Notes: generated by a model not told the origin, from the letters alone. Positions 40,332-48,682 are shown, counted from the stretch's first letter. The stretch is DNA of 51,078 nucleotides from Collinsella aerofaciens (GCF_015670795.1 NZ_JADPCJ010000016.1:1-51078), one strand, 5' to 3'. A program made the numbers and translations.

Positions 40332-42659
40332 GTGGCATCAGCGCAGACGACCAGGGGAGGCGTGACGTACTACACCGTCAACCTCTCCACGTCCGTGTCG
40401 AACGTGAACGACACCACGGCCCGCATCTACTGGACCGCCACCGTCGACTTCGGAGACTGGTACTACTACGGCGTGCGCCTGCACGTCAAGGTCGGCGGCG
40501 TCTGGCGCGCGTCGGGCGACGGCTACACGACCTCCTCCTGGAAGCGCGCCGTCACCGTCAGCGGGTACACCGACGCGGAGCGCAAGGACAACGACTACGA
40601 CGTCTGGGTCGAGGCGTACACCGAGTCCGTGGCAGTCAACGGCTACGGCGGGGTCGGCGCGACGACCTCCTGCGGCGAGGGCGCCAGGATCGGCAAGGTC
40701 CCGGCATACGAGCCCGCGGCCCCGACCGACCTCAGGGTCACGCGCTCGACCGACGGGACAACCGAGCTCGAGTGGGTCAACCACCCGGACGACGATGCCA
40801 GGAAGTACTACGACGGCATCAACGTCTACCGCCATACCAACGGCGGCGACACCGAGAACCCCTACAACAGCGTCACGATCTCCAACTGGCGCGACACGTC
40901 GACATCGGCAAACAATTACTACGACTACGACGTAAGGGCGCGCTGGCGAGGCGGCACGTCGGAGAGAACGAGCTCCGTGCGCGTCTACAAGACGCCCTCC
41001 CCACCGGCATCGGTCTCGCTATCGCGCTCCGGCGACGGCGAGGTCTCGCTGGTCGTCAGGGGTCCCGATATCCCGTTCTGGATTAGCGGCTTCGATGTCC
41101 GCGCGACCTCCGACGGCGGCAGGACCTACAAGCCCCGCGCCCTTACCGCCGACAGACAGGAGCCGGGCGTCTGGACCATGACCGACCCGTCTGCCGTGGC
41201 GGGAGAGAAGGTCGTCTACGAGGTCCGCACCTACCGCGAGGAGCCCGTGGCGGGCGCGGGGGACACCGTCTTCTCCGCGTGGACGGCATCCAACGCAGTG
41301 GCGACGATCTGCCCGCCGTACGCGCCCGCCGTCTCCGGGGTCGACCCCGCCTACCCGACTGGGTCGACGGCGACCATCGGCTGGACGCGGAACCACCCCG
41401 ACGGGACAGCCCAGACGGCGGCGCAGATTGAGCTGGTCGGGCCCGATGGCAAGACCGTCCCGCACCACATCACCGGGCCCGCGTCGACGACATCCCTGAG
41501 CCTGTCCGCGAAGGGCACCTACCGGCTACGCGTCCGCACCAAGGGCGCCGACCCCTCATGGGGAGCGTGGTCGGAGTACGCGGTGTTCAGGGTCGCCGAC
41601 CCGCCGCAGGCGTTCTTCACGACCCCCGCGGAGGACGGCGAGGCCGTCGTCGAGCTCCCGCTGCGCGCCGCCTGGACCGCTGTCGACGAGACCGGCATCA
41701 CATACCAGCGCCTGAGGCTGCTGCGCGGCGGCTCCGCGGTCATCGACACATCGGTCGCCGCGGGCGCGCGGTCGCACGAGATCGCCTCCGGCCTGGAGAA
41801 CAGGTCCGCGTACGTCCTCGAGCTCACCGTCCGCGGCGGCTCGAGCCTGTCCACGACCGTCACCCGCTCGTTCTCGACCGACTGGCTCGTGCCCGCCACG
41901 CCCATCGTCAACGTCTCCTACAGCGACGCGCTCGCAGCCGTCGTCACGGTGCGCGACGGCATCTCGGAGTTCTCCGTCAGGGACCACAAGCTGCGCGGCC
42001 CCATGGCCATGACGCCCGAGGGCAACATCCGCATCAGGGGCGGCATGTCCATAAAGGGGACGCGCGCAACCGTCCACAGCCTCCCGCCGTGCGCCTCGTT
42101 CGATATCGAGCGCGTGCTCGCGGACGGCTCGAGGCTCCTGCTCGCGAGCGGCCTCAAGTCCGGGCAGAGCGTCATCGACCGCCTGCCGCCGCTCAACGTC
42201 GGGTTCTCCTACGTCGCGCGCGGCTACGCGGCCTCCGGAACCACCTCGACGACCGAGGTGGGGACCGTGTGCCCGTGCGACGGGTTCGCGCTCAACTTCG
42301 GGCCGGACGCCTCCGAGGTCGTCGTGGGCGACAGGAACATGGGCGGCCCGCCGCAGTACTCGGCGAGCCCCGAGCGCGAGCGCGACCAGTTCCACTTCGT
42401 CGGCGGCGGCCTGCCCATGGGGTTCGAGAGCGGCAACCTCTCGATGAAGGAGTCGATGGAGTTCACGATCGAGGAGGACGACTACCTGCGCGTCCGCGGC
42501 CTGTTCGGCCGCTACGGAAGCGCCTGGGTGCGACCCCATCTGGGCGACCGCGGCTTCGCCGCCGTCACGGGGACGCTCACCAGGTGCGCGCCTGAGGACT
42601 ACAGGGTGTCCGTATCGACGAAGAGGGAGCGATGGAGGGAGCCCAACGGTGTCGGATGA
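40332..42659 (+). CDS. Tail-tip protein with fibronectin-III-like repeats
   Basis: This 775-residue beta-rich protein begins at a GTG three bases after the tape measure stop. Segments such as AAPTDLRVTRSTDGTTELEW, PASVSLSRSGDGEVSLVVRG and PPYAPAVSGVDPAYPTGSTA mark at least three immunoglobulin/FN3-like domains. Such proteins form part of the distal tail or decorate it and bind carbohydrates weakly. No catalytic motif is seen. It overlaps the next gene by 11 bases. Confidence 0.75.
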   Translation: MASAQTTRGGVTYYTVNLSTSVSNVNDTTARIYWTATVDFGDWYYYGVRLHVKVGGVWRASGDGYTTSSWKRAVTVSGYTDAERKDNDYDVWVEAYTESVAVNGYGGVGATTSCGEGARIGKVPAYEPAAPTDLRVTRSTDGTTELEWVNHPDDDARKYYDGINVYRHTNGGDTENPYNSVTISNWRDTSTSANNYYDYDVRARWRGGTSERTSSVRVYKTPSPPASVSLSRSGDGEVSLVVRGPDIPFWISGFDVRATSDGGRTYKPRALTADRQEPGVWTMTDPSAVAGEKVVYEVRTYREEPVAGAGDTVFSAWTASNAVATICPPYAPAVSGVDPAYPTGSTATIGWTRNHPDGTAQTAAQIELVGPDGKTVPHHITGPASTTSLSLSAKGTYRLRVRTKGADPSWGAWSEYAVFRVADPPQAFFTTPAEDGEAVVELPLRAAWTAVDETGITYQRLRLLRGGSAVIDTSVAAGARSHEIASGLENRSAYVLELTVRGGSSLSTTVTRSFSTDWLVPATPIVNVSYSDALAAVVTVRDGISEFSVRDHKLRGPMAMTPEGNIRIRGGMSIKGTRATVHSLPPCASFDIERVLADGSRLLLASGLKSGQSVIDRLPPLNVGFSYVARGYAASGTTSTTEVGTVCPCDGFALNFGPDASEVVVGDRNMGGPPQYSASPERERDQFHFVGGGLPMGFESGNLSMKESMEFTIEEDDYLRVRGLFGRYGSAWVRPHLGDRGFAAVTGTLTRCAPEDYRVSVSTKRERWREPNGVG

Positions 42660-44223
42660 TATCTGGCTCGCGTCGTTCAGGACCTCCTACCGGTACGCCC
42701 GCGTTTCGCGGTCGACCGGCCTGGAGACCGGCGCCATCGAGTGCTTCACCGGCGGGAGCATCAGCCGCAACCAGGACACGGACACCTATGAGTCCGCATC
42801 GCTGGACTACGTCGGCAGGCTCGACATGGGCAACGACTTCGTGCGCATCTACCTCGACGCGGAGGACCCGATCTCGGGCGCGTCGCGCACCGTGTGCCTG
42901 GGGACCTTCGAGTGCTCGACGCCGTCCCGCACGGTGAGCGGCGAGGTGGCGACCGGCATCGCGACGCTCTACGGCAGACTCCACGACCTCGCGAAGGACG
43001 ACTTCGACGAGCCGTACACCGTGCCGGCCGGCGCAAACGCGGTCTCCGCGGCCAAGGCGATCGCGGAGGGGTGCGGGCTCGAGGTGGTCGCGGAGCCGAG
43101 CGACTACACGCTGTCGACGGCATGGGTCTTCGGGATCGCCGCCACGGCGGACACGCCGGACAACAAGCTGGGCGCGGTCAATAGGCTGCTCTGCGCTGCA
43201 GGATTCAGGAGCGCGTCGACCGACGCCTACGGGCGCGTGCTGTTCAGGCGTTACCTGGAACCGGCGGCGAGGCCGATCGACCACACCTTCTCAGAGGGCG
43301 AGGACTGCCGGGTGCTTCCCGACCTCACCGACGAGCAGGACGACTTCGACGCGGTGAACGTGGTGCACGTCGACTTCGCTACCCAGGGCGAGAGCGTCAG
43401 GGGAACGGCCTCGGACGACAGCCCGCAGAGCGAGTGGTCGACCGTCTCCACGGGCCGCCGCATCGTGAAGCGGTACCAGTACAGCGACCTCCCGTCAGGG
43501 GAGAGCGTCATCGCCGGCGGCTCCTACCCGCTCGCCGGAGACGGCACCCACGACAGCGCGACCTTCAGGTGCAGCGGCGGCGGGGGGACCATCGAGACCG
43601 TCGGCGTTTCCGGGTGCCCGATCGGCGGCATCAGCCAGGCGATCCGCATCACGAAGGGGTCGGGGTCCGGCGAGATCGGCATCGCCCAGGACAAGATATT
43701 CCTCAAGAAGGGCCAGCCGTACACCGAGTCCGTTTACCTCTACGCGTCGCAGAGGGTGCAGGTGAGGGTCCAGCCAATCTGGCGCGAGGACGACGGGGGA
43801 GAGACCGCGACGGTCGCCATCGGGCCAGGCTGGACGAGGCTGTCGCTCACGGCCACCCCGGCCAAGTCCGAGGAATACAGCGCGGGCTACATCTACCTTG
43901 CCGCTAGCGCGCCGACCGGATCGTACATCGACGTAGCGCAGGTCAAGGTCGAGGAGGGCGTTGTGGCAACGCAGTTCGCGGTCGAGGCTGCGAACGAGAA
44001 GGCGGCGAGCCTGCTCGCCACCGAGTGCTCGGTCATCCGCCGCCCGATCATCACGGCGATCTTCAACCCGTCGGCGGACGTCTACTCGGCGTGCGCCATC
44101 AGGCTGCCGTCTGTCGGGATCGAGCTCGCCCGCGCCTGCATCCGGAGGATGGACCTCGAGCTCTCGATGGGATGCCCCATGAGGATCGAGCTCCGCATGT
44201 ACATGAGGGGTGATGCCTCGTGA
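42649..44223 (+). CDS. Tail-tip / baseplate hub-like protein
   Basis: This 524-residue protein starts at a GTG. The N-terminal 250 residues (SYRYARVSRSTGLETGAIECFTGGSI...NKLGAVNRLLCAAGFRSASTDAYGRVLFR) resemble hub proteins of the gp27/Siphophage tail-associated type. A middle jelly-roll-like segment (GGGTIETVGVSGCPIGGISQ...GSYIDVAQVKVEEGVVATQF) looks like a carbohydrate-binding insert. The assignment rests on gene order and these patterns, not on a firm family match. Confidence 0.62.
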   Translation: MSDDIWLASFRTSYRYARVSRSTGLETGAIECFTGGSISRNQDTDTYESASLDYVGRLDMGNDFVRIYLDAEDPISGASRTVCLGTFECSTPSRTVSGEVATGIATLYGRLHDLAKDDFDEPYTVPAGANAVSAAKAIAEGCGLEVVAEPSDYTLSTAWVFGIAATADTPDNKLGAVNRLLCAAGFRSASTDAYGRVLFRRYLEPAARPIDHTFSEGEDCRVLPDLTDEQDDFDAVNVVHVDFATQGESVRGTASDDSPQSEWSTVSTGRRIVKRYQYSDLPSGESVIAGGSYPLAGDGTHDSATFRCSGGGGTIETVGVSGCPIGGISQAIRITKGSGSGEIGIAQDKIFLKKGQPYTESVYLYASQRVQVRVQPIWREDDGGETATVAIGPGWTRLSLTATPAKSEEYSAGYIYLAASAPTGSYIDVAQVKVEEGVVATQFAVEAANEKAASLLATECSVIRRPIITAIFNPSADVYSACAIRLPSVGIELARACIRRMDLELSMGCPMRIELRMYMRGDAS

Positions 44224-44465
44224 GCGCCATGCCGTCCCTGGCCGCGGACCTTGCCGATATCGTCGCCGGCCCTTCGGTGCCCGGCGTCTCGATCGCCTAC
44301 GGCACCGTCGTCGCGGCGGACTCCAGGACCGTCGACGTGCGCATCGGGGGCTCGGTTGTCGCCGGCATCTGCATGACGACGTCCTGTCGGGGCGCGGCGC
44401 CCGGTCAGCGCGCCATCCTCATCGGGTCGCCGCCGCTCTGGACGGCGATCGGGATCATCGCTTGA
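44220..44465 (+). CDS. Small tail-tip protein, possible OB-fold
   Basis: This 81-residue protein has short beta strands (SIAYGTVVAADSRTVDVRIGGSVVAG...GQRAILIGSPPLW) like the OB domain at the head of tail spikes. The GTG start overlaps the preceding stop. Confidence 0.58.
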   Translation: MSAMPSLAADLADIVAGPSVPGVSIAYGTVVAADSRTVDVRIGGSVVAGICMTTSCRGAAPGQRAILIGSPPLWTAIGIIA

Positions 44466-44502
44466 TTATCGTGCGGGCGCAGGCCCGCGGAAGGGAATCC
44501 GC

Positions 44503-45141
44503 ATGGCCAACAACAGCGACGGGTCCGCCGTCTACGAGGTGAAGGTCGGGGAGGACGACTATATCGACGGCCTCGACGTGACGGAGAGCGACGGTAGCAT
44601 CACCACCTACCTGTTCCGCCCGGCAAACTACGACGAAGTCGAGGCGGCGCGAAAGAGGGCCGAGAGCGCCGCGTCGCTGGCGAGCAGCGCCGCAGGCACC
44701 GCAAAGACCCAGGCATATGACGCCAACGTCGCCGCCGGAGCTGCCAGAACGGCCGCCGCGAAGTGCTCGACTGCCACCGAGAACGCCAACGCCGCCGTTC
44801 AGAAGGCGAATGCCGCGAACGATACCGCAAGCGCCTCGACTGCGCTGGCGAGCAATGCGGCCGCCGCGGCCAACGGCGCGGCGTCTCATGCCGAGGCCGC
44901 CGCGAACCAGGCGCTGCAGATCGCGAACTCGGTGGCGCAGGGCGCCGGCGGCGAATCCGATATCGCGGAGCTGCGCCGTCAGAACGGCCAGCTCGCGACG
45001 ATGCTCGCCGACGCGACGGGGAAGTTCATCTACATGGACGGGACCGTCTACTGCCCGGCATCCAAGGCGTCGGTGTCCGGCGACACGGTGTCGTTCGGCG
45101 GCACGTGCTCGGTCTCGGGCAGCACGGTAACCCTTGCCTAA
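44503..45141 (+). CDS. Tail-fibre stem protein with long Ala-rich coiled coil
   Basis: This 212-residue protein has a short beta N-terminus, a long Ala/Asn-rich helical segment of about 110 residues (EAARKRAESAASLASSAAGT and on), then a small beta C-terminus (FIYMDGTVYCPASKASVSGDTVSFGG). It probably trimerises as a fibre stem and presents the diversified protein encoded 10 bases downstream. Confidence 0.68.
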   Translation: MANNSDGSAVYEVKVGEDDYIDGLDVTESDGSITTYLFRPANYDEVEAARKRAESAASLASSAAGTAKTQAYDANVAAGAARTAAAKCSTATENANAAVQKANAANDTASASTALASNAAAAANGAASHAEAAANQALQIANSVAQGAGGESDIAELRRQNGQLATMLADATGKFIYMDGTVYCPASKASVSGDTVSFGGTCSVSGSTVTLA

Positions 45142-45150
45142 GGAGGATAA

Positions 45151-46059
45151 ATGGCAAATGCAAAGACACTGGTCGTCGGCGGCCAGTCGCTCAACGTCAT
45201 CGACGATACCGCGCGCAGCAACGCGCAGACGGCGCTCAACAACGCCGAGTACAACCGCCAGGGCCAAATCGGCAAGTACGGCGGGCAGAACATCGCCACC
45301 ATCCTGGCGGGAGAGATCGGCAGCGGCAGCGTGTACGACGCGCTGCACAAGCGAGCGGCGGTCGGCAACTTCGCGGGCCTTCGCGTCGGGGACTACATCG
45401 ACGTGCCCCTCGTGAGCGCATCCGCCGTCGCGGCCCAGCAGTCCGTGCGCTTCCTGCTGGCCCACATCGACCCGTATCTTTATTGCGGCGACAACAGCAA
45501 GGGCCACCACATCGCGTTCGTGGCGTCCGCCCCAGTGGCCGTGGCAAAAACAGTGACAGGCGTGGCAAACGACAGCTTCCTGATGTGGAACACGACCAAC
45601 ACGAACCAGGGCACCGCCGACCAGAAATGCCCCTACCCCAACAGCAACCTCAAGGCGTGGGAGACGGCCTTCGAGGCGTGCCTACCCGAGGGACTGACCA
45701 AGTACCTGCTTACCCAGCGCGTGCTGCTTGAGGAGCGGTACAGCGCCAGCGGCGCGCTCAACGACTCCAACTCGTGGAGCTGGCAGGATATCGGCAAGGT
45801 GTTCTCGCTGTCGGAGATGGAGGTGTACGGCTGCCCCGTGTGGGGGACGAAAGGCTACAGCGTGGGCTTCGACTGCCAGTTTGACCTGTTCCGAGACACG
45901 GCGCACCGAGTCAACGGAAATCGGTACACTTGGTGGCTGCGTTCCGTTGCGTCGGGCTCCGCGTCCTACGTGTGCTATGTCAACAACTACGGCAGTGCCG
46001 CCTGCAACTCGGCTACGGCCGTCTGGGTTCGCCCCCGCCCCGGCTTCCTCGTCGGCTAG
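45151..46059 (+). CDS. DGR target: tail-tip adhesin with C-terminal C-type-lectin/DUF6273-like domain
   Basis: This 302-residue protein is probably the receptor-binding tip. An N-terminal attachment region (1-90) is followed by a domain ending in TWWLRSVASGSASYVCYVNN...VWVRPRPGFLVG, the WWLRS...VRPxxG pattern of DUF6273 and related C-type-lectin-fold proteins. Its last 43 codons are the variable repeat. Residues changed relative to the template are Thr260, Tyr273, Tyr280, Ser282, Ala284, Cys285 and Ala290. Six of these come from AAC or AAT codons in the template and one from TAC; the template GGA to GGC change is silent. The WWLRS and VRPRPG scaffold residues are untouched. AAGGAGG precedes the ATG. 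Confidence 0.9.
   Translation: MANAKTLVVGGQSLNVIDDTARSNAQTALNNAEYNRQGQIGKYGGQNIATILAGEIGSGSVYDALHKRAAVGNFAGLRVGDYIDVPLVSASAVAAQQSVRFLLAHIDPYLYCGDNSKGHHIAFVASAPVAVAKTVTGVANDSFLMWNTTNTNQGTADQKCPYPNSNLKAWETAFEACLPEGLTKYLLTQRVLLEERYSASGALNDSNSWSWQDIGKVFSLSEMEVYGCPVWGTKGYSVGFDCQFDLFRDTAHRVNGNRYTWWLRSVASGSASYVCYVNNYGSAACNSATAVWVRPRPGFLVG
45920..46048 (+). repeat. DGR variable repeat (VR)
   Basis: This 129-bp segment matches the template repeat at 46657-46785 except at 45929, 45967, 45988, 45995, 46000, 46001, 46004, 46018, 46019 and 46044. All ten differences lie at template adenines. Its 3' end is a GC-rich block (TTCGCCCCCGCCCCGG), the type of sequence that marks the point where mutagenic homing starts. 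Confidence 0.95.
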
Positions 46060-46067
46060 CCAGCCGA
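46052..46067. repeat. Hairpin/cruciform element just after VR
   Basis: TCGGCT and AGCCGA form a 6-bp stem with a 4-base loop, three bases after the VR end and across the target stop codon. BPP-1 has a similar small-loop hairpin a few bases after its VR that promotes homing. Confidence 0.6.
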
Positions 46068-46088
46068 GTGCTCTATACTCTGCTTCTA

Positions 46089-46139
46089 GGCGACCGCCTT
46101 GCGCGGTCGCCTCCTGCCCGCGAAGCGGGCCGGGTTTTT
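46089..46139 (+). terminator. Double hairpin terminator after the DGR target gene
   Basis: GGCGACCGC/GCGGTCGCC (46089-46111) is followed by GCCCGC-GAA-GCGGGC (46116-46130) and TTTTT. It separates the structural operon from avd. Confidence 0.8.
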
Positions 46140-46162
46140 CGCCAGTTTCCCCAGGAGGTGCC

Positions 46163-46633
46163 ATGAGCGGCGTCTACCAGCGAAACCGCGAGGTTTCCGA
46201 GTACAAGTTCTTCACGCAGGCCATCGCCATCCGCGTGGAGGTCAACAAGCTGATGGCCTCGTCGTCCGTGGTGCCGAAGGCCTACCGGCTGCTCAACGCC
46301 GTGCCAACGGTGGAGACGGCGCGCAGCATCGTGTACAACGTCAACCGCGCCGACAGCTTCTACCCCAACAGCTCGTTCAACGCATTGGAGCGCAAGCGGT
46401 ACCTGACGCTGGCCATAGCGGACTGCGAGCAGCTGATGCTGGACATGCAGTGCCTCATGGATATCGGCCTGCCCGTGAACGCCAACCGCTTCGAGGAGCT
46501 GGCGGCCATGGTCGAGGAGGAGATCAAGCTGCTGAAGGGCGCGCGCAAGAACGTGCGCGTCACCGGCAAGAAGTCCACCGAGGAGCGCATAGCCGAGGCC
46601 GAGGCCGAGCTAGAGCGCCTGCGTTCGCTATAA
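46163..46633 (+). CDS. avd: DGR accessory variability determinant (Avd-like)
   Basis: This 156-residue all-helical protein fits the Avd four-helix bundle. Helical blocks run through REVSEYKFFTQAIAIRVEVNKLMAS, VVPKAYRLLNAVPTVETARSIVYNV, FNALERKRYLTLAIADCEQLMLDMQCLMD and NRFEELAAMVEEEIKLLKGARKN, with a charged C-terminal helix beyond the usual length of about 128. Avd pentamers bind the DGR reverse transcriptase and RNA and are needed for homing in BPP-1. CAGGAGGTGCC precedes the ATG. It lies between VR and TR, as in the BPP-1 order. Confidence 0.82.
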   Translation: MSGVYQRNREVSEYKFFTQAIAIRVEVNKLMASSSVVPKAYRLLNAVPTVETARSIVYNVNRADSFYPNSSFNALERKRYLTLAIADCEQLMLDMQCLMDIGLPVNANRFEELAAMVEEEIKLLKGARKNVRVTGKKSTEERIAEAEAELERLRSL

Positions 46634-46656
46634 TGGACGGCGGTCGCGCCTTGTTT

Positions 46657-46785
46657 ATCGGTACAATTGGTGGCTGCGTTCCGTTGCGTCGGGCTCCGCG
46701 TCCAACGTGTGCTATGTCAACAACAACGGCAATGCCAACTACAACTCGGCTACGAACGTCTGGGTTCGCCCCCGCCCCGGATTCC
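46657..46785 (+). repeat. DGR template repeat (TR)
   Basis: This 129-bp segment matches the variable repeat with ten substitutions, all at template adenines (10 of the 24 A residues). It is non-coding here: no frame with a ribosome site crosses it. AAC triplets line up with target codons, so mutation can give many residues without stop codons. A TATAAT at 46629-46634, over the avd stop codon, could be a -10 box for the template RNA, but no good -35 is seen. Confidence 0.95.
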
Positions 46786-46988
46786 CTTATTGCCAGACCG
46801 AGTAGGCCCCAGGGCCGAAAGCAGAGCGCGAAGAGGAAGGAAGGCGCGACCGTCGGGCATGCGCCCGTAAATACGCACCCCGCGAGGGTGGCCGGACGCT
46901 GCTTGCATGGCGCGGCGCTCCGTGGCTTCGCCGCGTTTCATGGCCATACCTCAAGCGGCTGCCAGAGCCACATTGCAAGCCGCGCGGG
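46786..46988 (+). ncRNA. DGR template RNA 3' spacer (structured, non-coding)
   Basis: In BPP-1 the sequence between TR and the reverse transcriptase belongs to the DGR RNA and is required for cDNA priming and Avd binding. Here the 203-bp spacer has no gene. It contains GCACCCCGCG (46875-46884), which can pair with CGCGGGGTGC (46983-46992) at the reverse transcriptase start. The extent of the RNA is inferred. Confidence 0.55.
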
Positions 46989-48185
46989 GTGCCTCCTGTG
47001 AACTCCGAGCAAAGGCGGGCGGCGCGCCGCAAGCGCCGCGAGGAGAAGTGCGCGCAGGCCAAGGCCGAGCGCGTCAAGGCGTGCACGCTTGAGACCGTGG
47101 CCGACCTCAACAGCCTGTGCAAGGCATCGAAGCAGGCCGCGCGCGGCGTGATGTGGAAGGCATCCACGCAGCGTTATATGAAGGACTACCTGCGAAACGC
47201 GGTCAAATCGAGGAACGACCTTCTGGAGGGCCGCGACATATGCCGGGGCTTCATCCGCTTCGACCTGTGGGAGCGCGGCAAGCTGCGCCACATCAGCGCC
47301 GTGCACTTCCCAGAGCGAGTGATTCAGAAGTCGCTTTCTCAGAACGCCCTCGTACCCGCGATAGTCCCGACGCTCATAACGGCCAACTCCGCCAACATCA
47401 AGGGGCGCGGCACCGACTACGCCCTGAAGCTGCTCAAGCGCCACCTGGCCGACCACTGGCGGCGGCACAGGCGCGAGGGATACATCCTTTTGGGCGACTT
47501 CTCAGATTACTTCGCCCGCATAGCCCACGAACCCGTCAAGCGGCAGGTGTCCGACGCACTGCTCGATCCGCGCGTGGTCGCCCTCGAGCACCGCCTGATA
47601 GACGCACAGGGCGAGGTGGGCCTGGGTCTGGGCAGCGAGCCGAACCAGATATGCGCGGTGGCCCACCCCAACCGCATCGACCACTACGTGACCGAGATGC
47701 TGCGCCCCGAGGCCTACGGGCGCTATATGGACGACTTCTACCTGATCCACGAGAGCAAGGAATACCTCCAGGTGTGCCTGCTGCTGATAGGGCGCAAGTG
47801 CGCCGAGCTGGGTATAGAGCTGAACCCGCGCAAGACCCGCGTGGTGAAGCTCACGCGCGGCTTCACGTGGCTGAAGAAGCGCATCTTCTACACGGAGACG
47901 GGCCGCATAGTCGTGAAGCCGTGCCGAGACTCCATAACGCGGGAGCGCCGCAAGCTCAAGAAGATGGCCCGCATGGTCGCCGATGGCGTCATGACCCCCG
48001 AGCAGGTTGAGCGGAGCTACCAGAGCTGGCGCGGCGGCATGAAGCGGCTGGACGCGCACCGCAGCGTTTTGGCCATGGACGCGCTGTACCGCAGCCTGTT
48101 CGAAAATCTCGCGCGGGAGGGGGGGGGGTGCTCAATGCAGGCCAACCCGAGGGACGATTCAAGCGGAAGCAAGCCCTCGCAATAG
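46989..48185 (+). CDS. DGR reverse transcriptase
   Basis: This 398-residue protein copies the template RNA into cDNA with errors at adenines. A basic N-terminus (1-60) leads to the palm: Asp170 in ILLGDFSDYFARI, the DGR-type motif LGSEPNQ at 214-220 (in place of the QG of group II intron enzymes), YMDD at 246-249 in YGRYMDDFYLIH, and ELNPRKTRVVKL. No maturase or endonuclease domain follows, as expected. The start is either GTG 46989 or GTG 46998, the latter with GGGGTG upstream. A run of ten G residues at 48119-48128 precedes the last 18 codons, and the adjacent frame offers a longer tail to 48217. Confidence 0.93.
   Translation: MPPVNSEQRRAARRKRREEKCAQAKAERVKACTLETVADLNSLCKASKQAARGVMWKASTQRYMKDYLRNAVKSRNDLLEGRDICRGFIRFDLWERGKLRHISAVHFPERVIQKSLSQNALVPAIVPTLITANSANIKGRGTDYALKLLKRHLADHWRRHRREGYILLGDFSDYFARIAHEPVKRQVSDALLDPRVVALEHRLIDAQGEVGLGLGSEPNQICAVAHPNRIDHYVTEMLRPEAYGRYMDDFYLIHESKEYLQVCLLLIGRKCAELGIELNPRKTRVVKLTRGFTWLKKRIFYTETGRIVVKPCRDSITRERRKLKKMARMVADGVMTPEQVERSYQSWRGGMKRLDAHRSVLAMDALYRSLFENLAREGGGCSMQANPRDDSSGSKPSQ
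48119..48128 (+). repeat. G10 homopolymer at the reverse transcriptase 3' end
   Basis: Ten consecutive G residues encode the Gly run after LAREG. A change of one base would swap the 18-residue tail for a 30-residue tail (VLNAGQPEGRFKRKQALAIA and on) ending at 48217. It could be a phase-variable tract, a slippage site or a sequencing error. Confidence 0.8.
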
Positions 48186-48247
48186 CGGAGAACCGGCAAC
48201 TCAAAGCAGCGGCCTAAGCGAAGCGGCTGCGAAATAACAGAAGCATC

Positions 48248-48278
48248 GAAGGCGTGCTGCGGCGCGCCTTCTTTCTTT
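48248..48278 (+). terminator. Terminator after the reverse transcriptase
   Basis: GAAGGCG and CGCCTTC pair around 10 bases, followed by TTTCTTT. Confidence 0.65.
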
Positions 48279-48355
48279 GCGCCCATCGAAGCGGCCCGGC
48301 AATCTCACGGCGCTAATACGATGGCGACACATTCCCCGACAAGAGAGGAGTCCGC

Positions 48356-48682
48356 ATGGACACTGAGGAAGACATGCCGCGCCCCAACGAGCTTCAAGAC
48401 GGCACCATGGCCGAGGTCAACGCCCTGCGCGATCTGCTGTCGCAGATTGGCGACCCCGACGCGGCGCACGACGCGGGCGTTATCGACGATGACGAGTACG
48501 TTGAACGGAAGGCGCGAAAGCTCGCCTACACCGCGGCCGTCGCCGCCTACGGAAAGGGTGAGGCCCCGGACGTGGACAAGCTGCTTGAGCAGATGCGCGA
48601 GAAGGTCGCCGAGCCCAGCCAAACCGAGACCAACACGGCAAACATCGACTACCTGATGATGACGGTCGGGGGTGAACAGTAA
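48356..48682 (+). CDS. Hypothetical tail/lysis-region protein
   Basis: This 108-residue acidic helical protein (MAEVNALRDLLSQIGDPDAA...DVDKLLEQMREKV) is of unknown function. It lies immediately before an XkdX-like gene and overlaps it by one base. Small proteins in this slot often accompany tail fibres. AGAGAGGAG precedes the ATG. Confidence 0.6.
   Translation: MDTEEDMPRPNELQDGTMAEVNALRDLLSQIGDPDAAHDAGVIDDDEYVERKARKLAYTAAVAAYGKGEAPDVDKLLEQMREKVAEPSQTETNTANIDYLMMTVGGEQ

Noticed and set aside
46613..46800. An open frame running through the template repeat in the WWLRS-type frame
   Set aside because: There is no start codon with a ribosome site. The resemblance to the target protein is due to the TR copy, which is expected to be non-coding.
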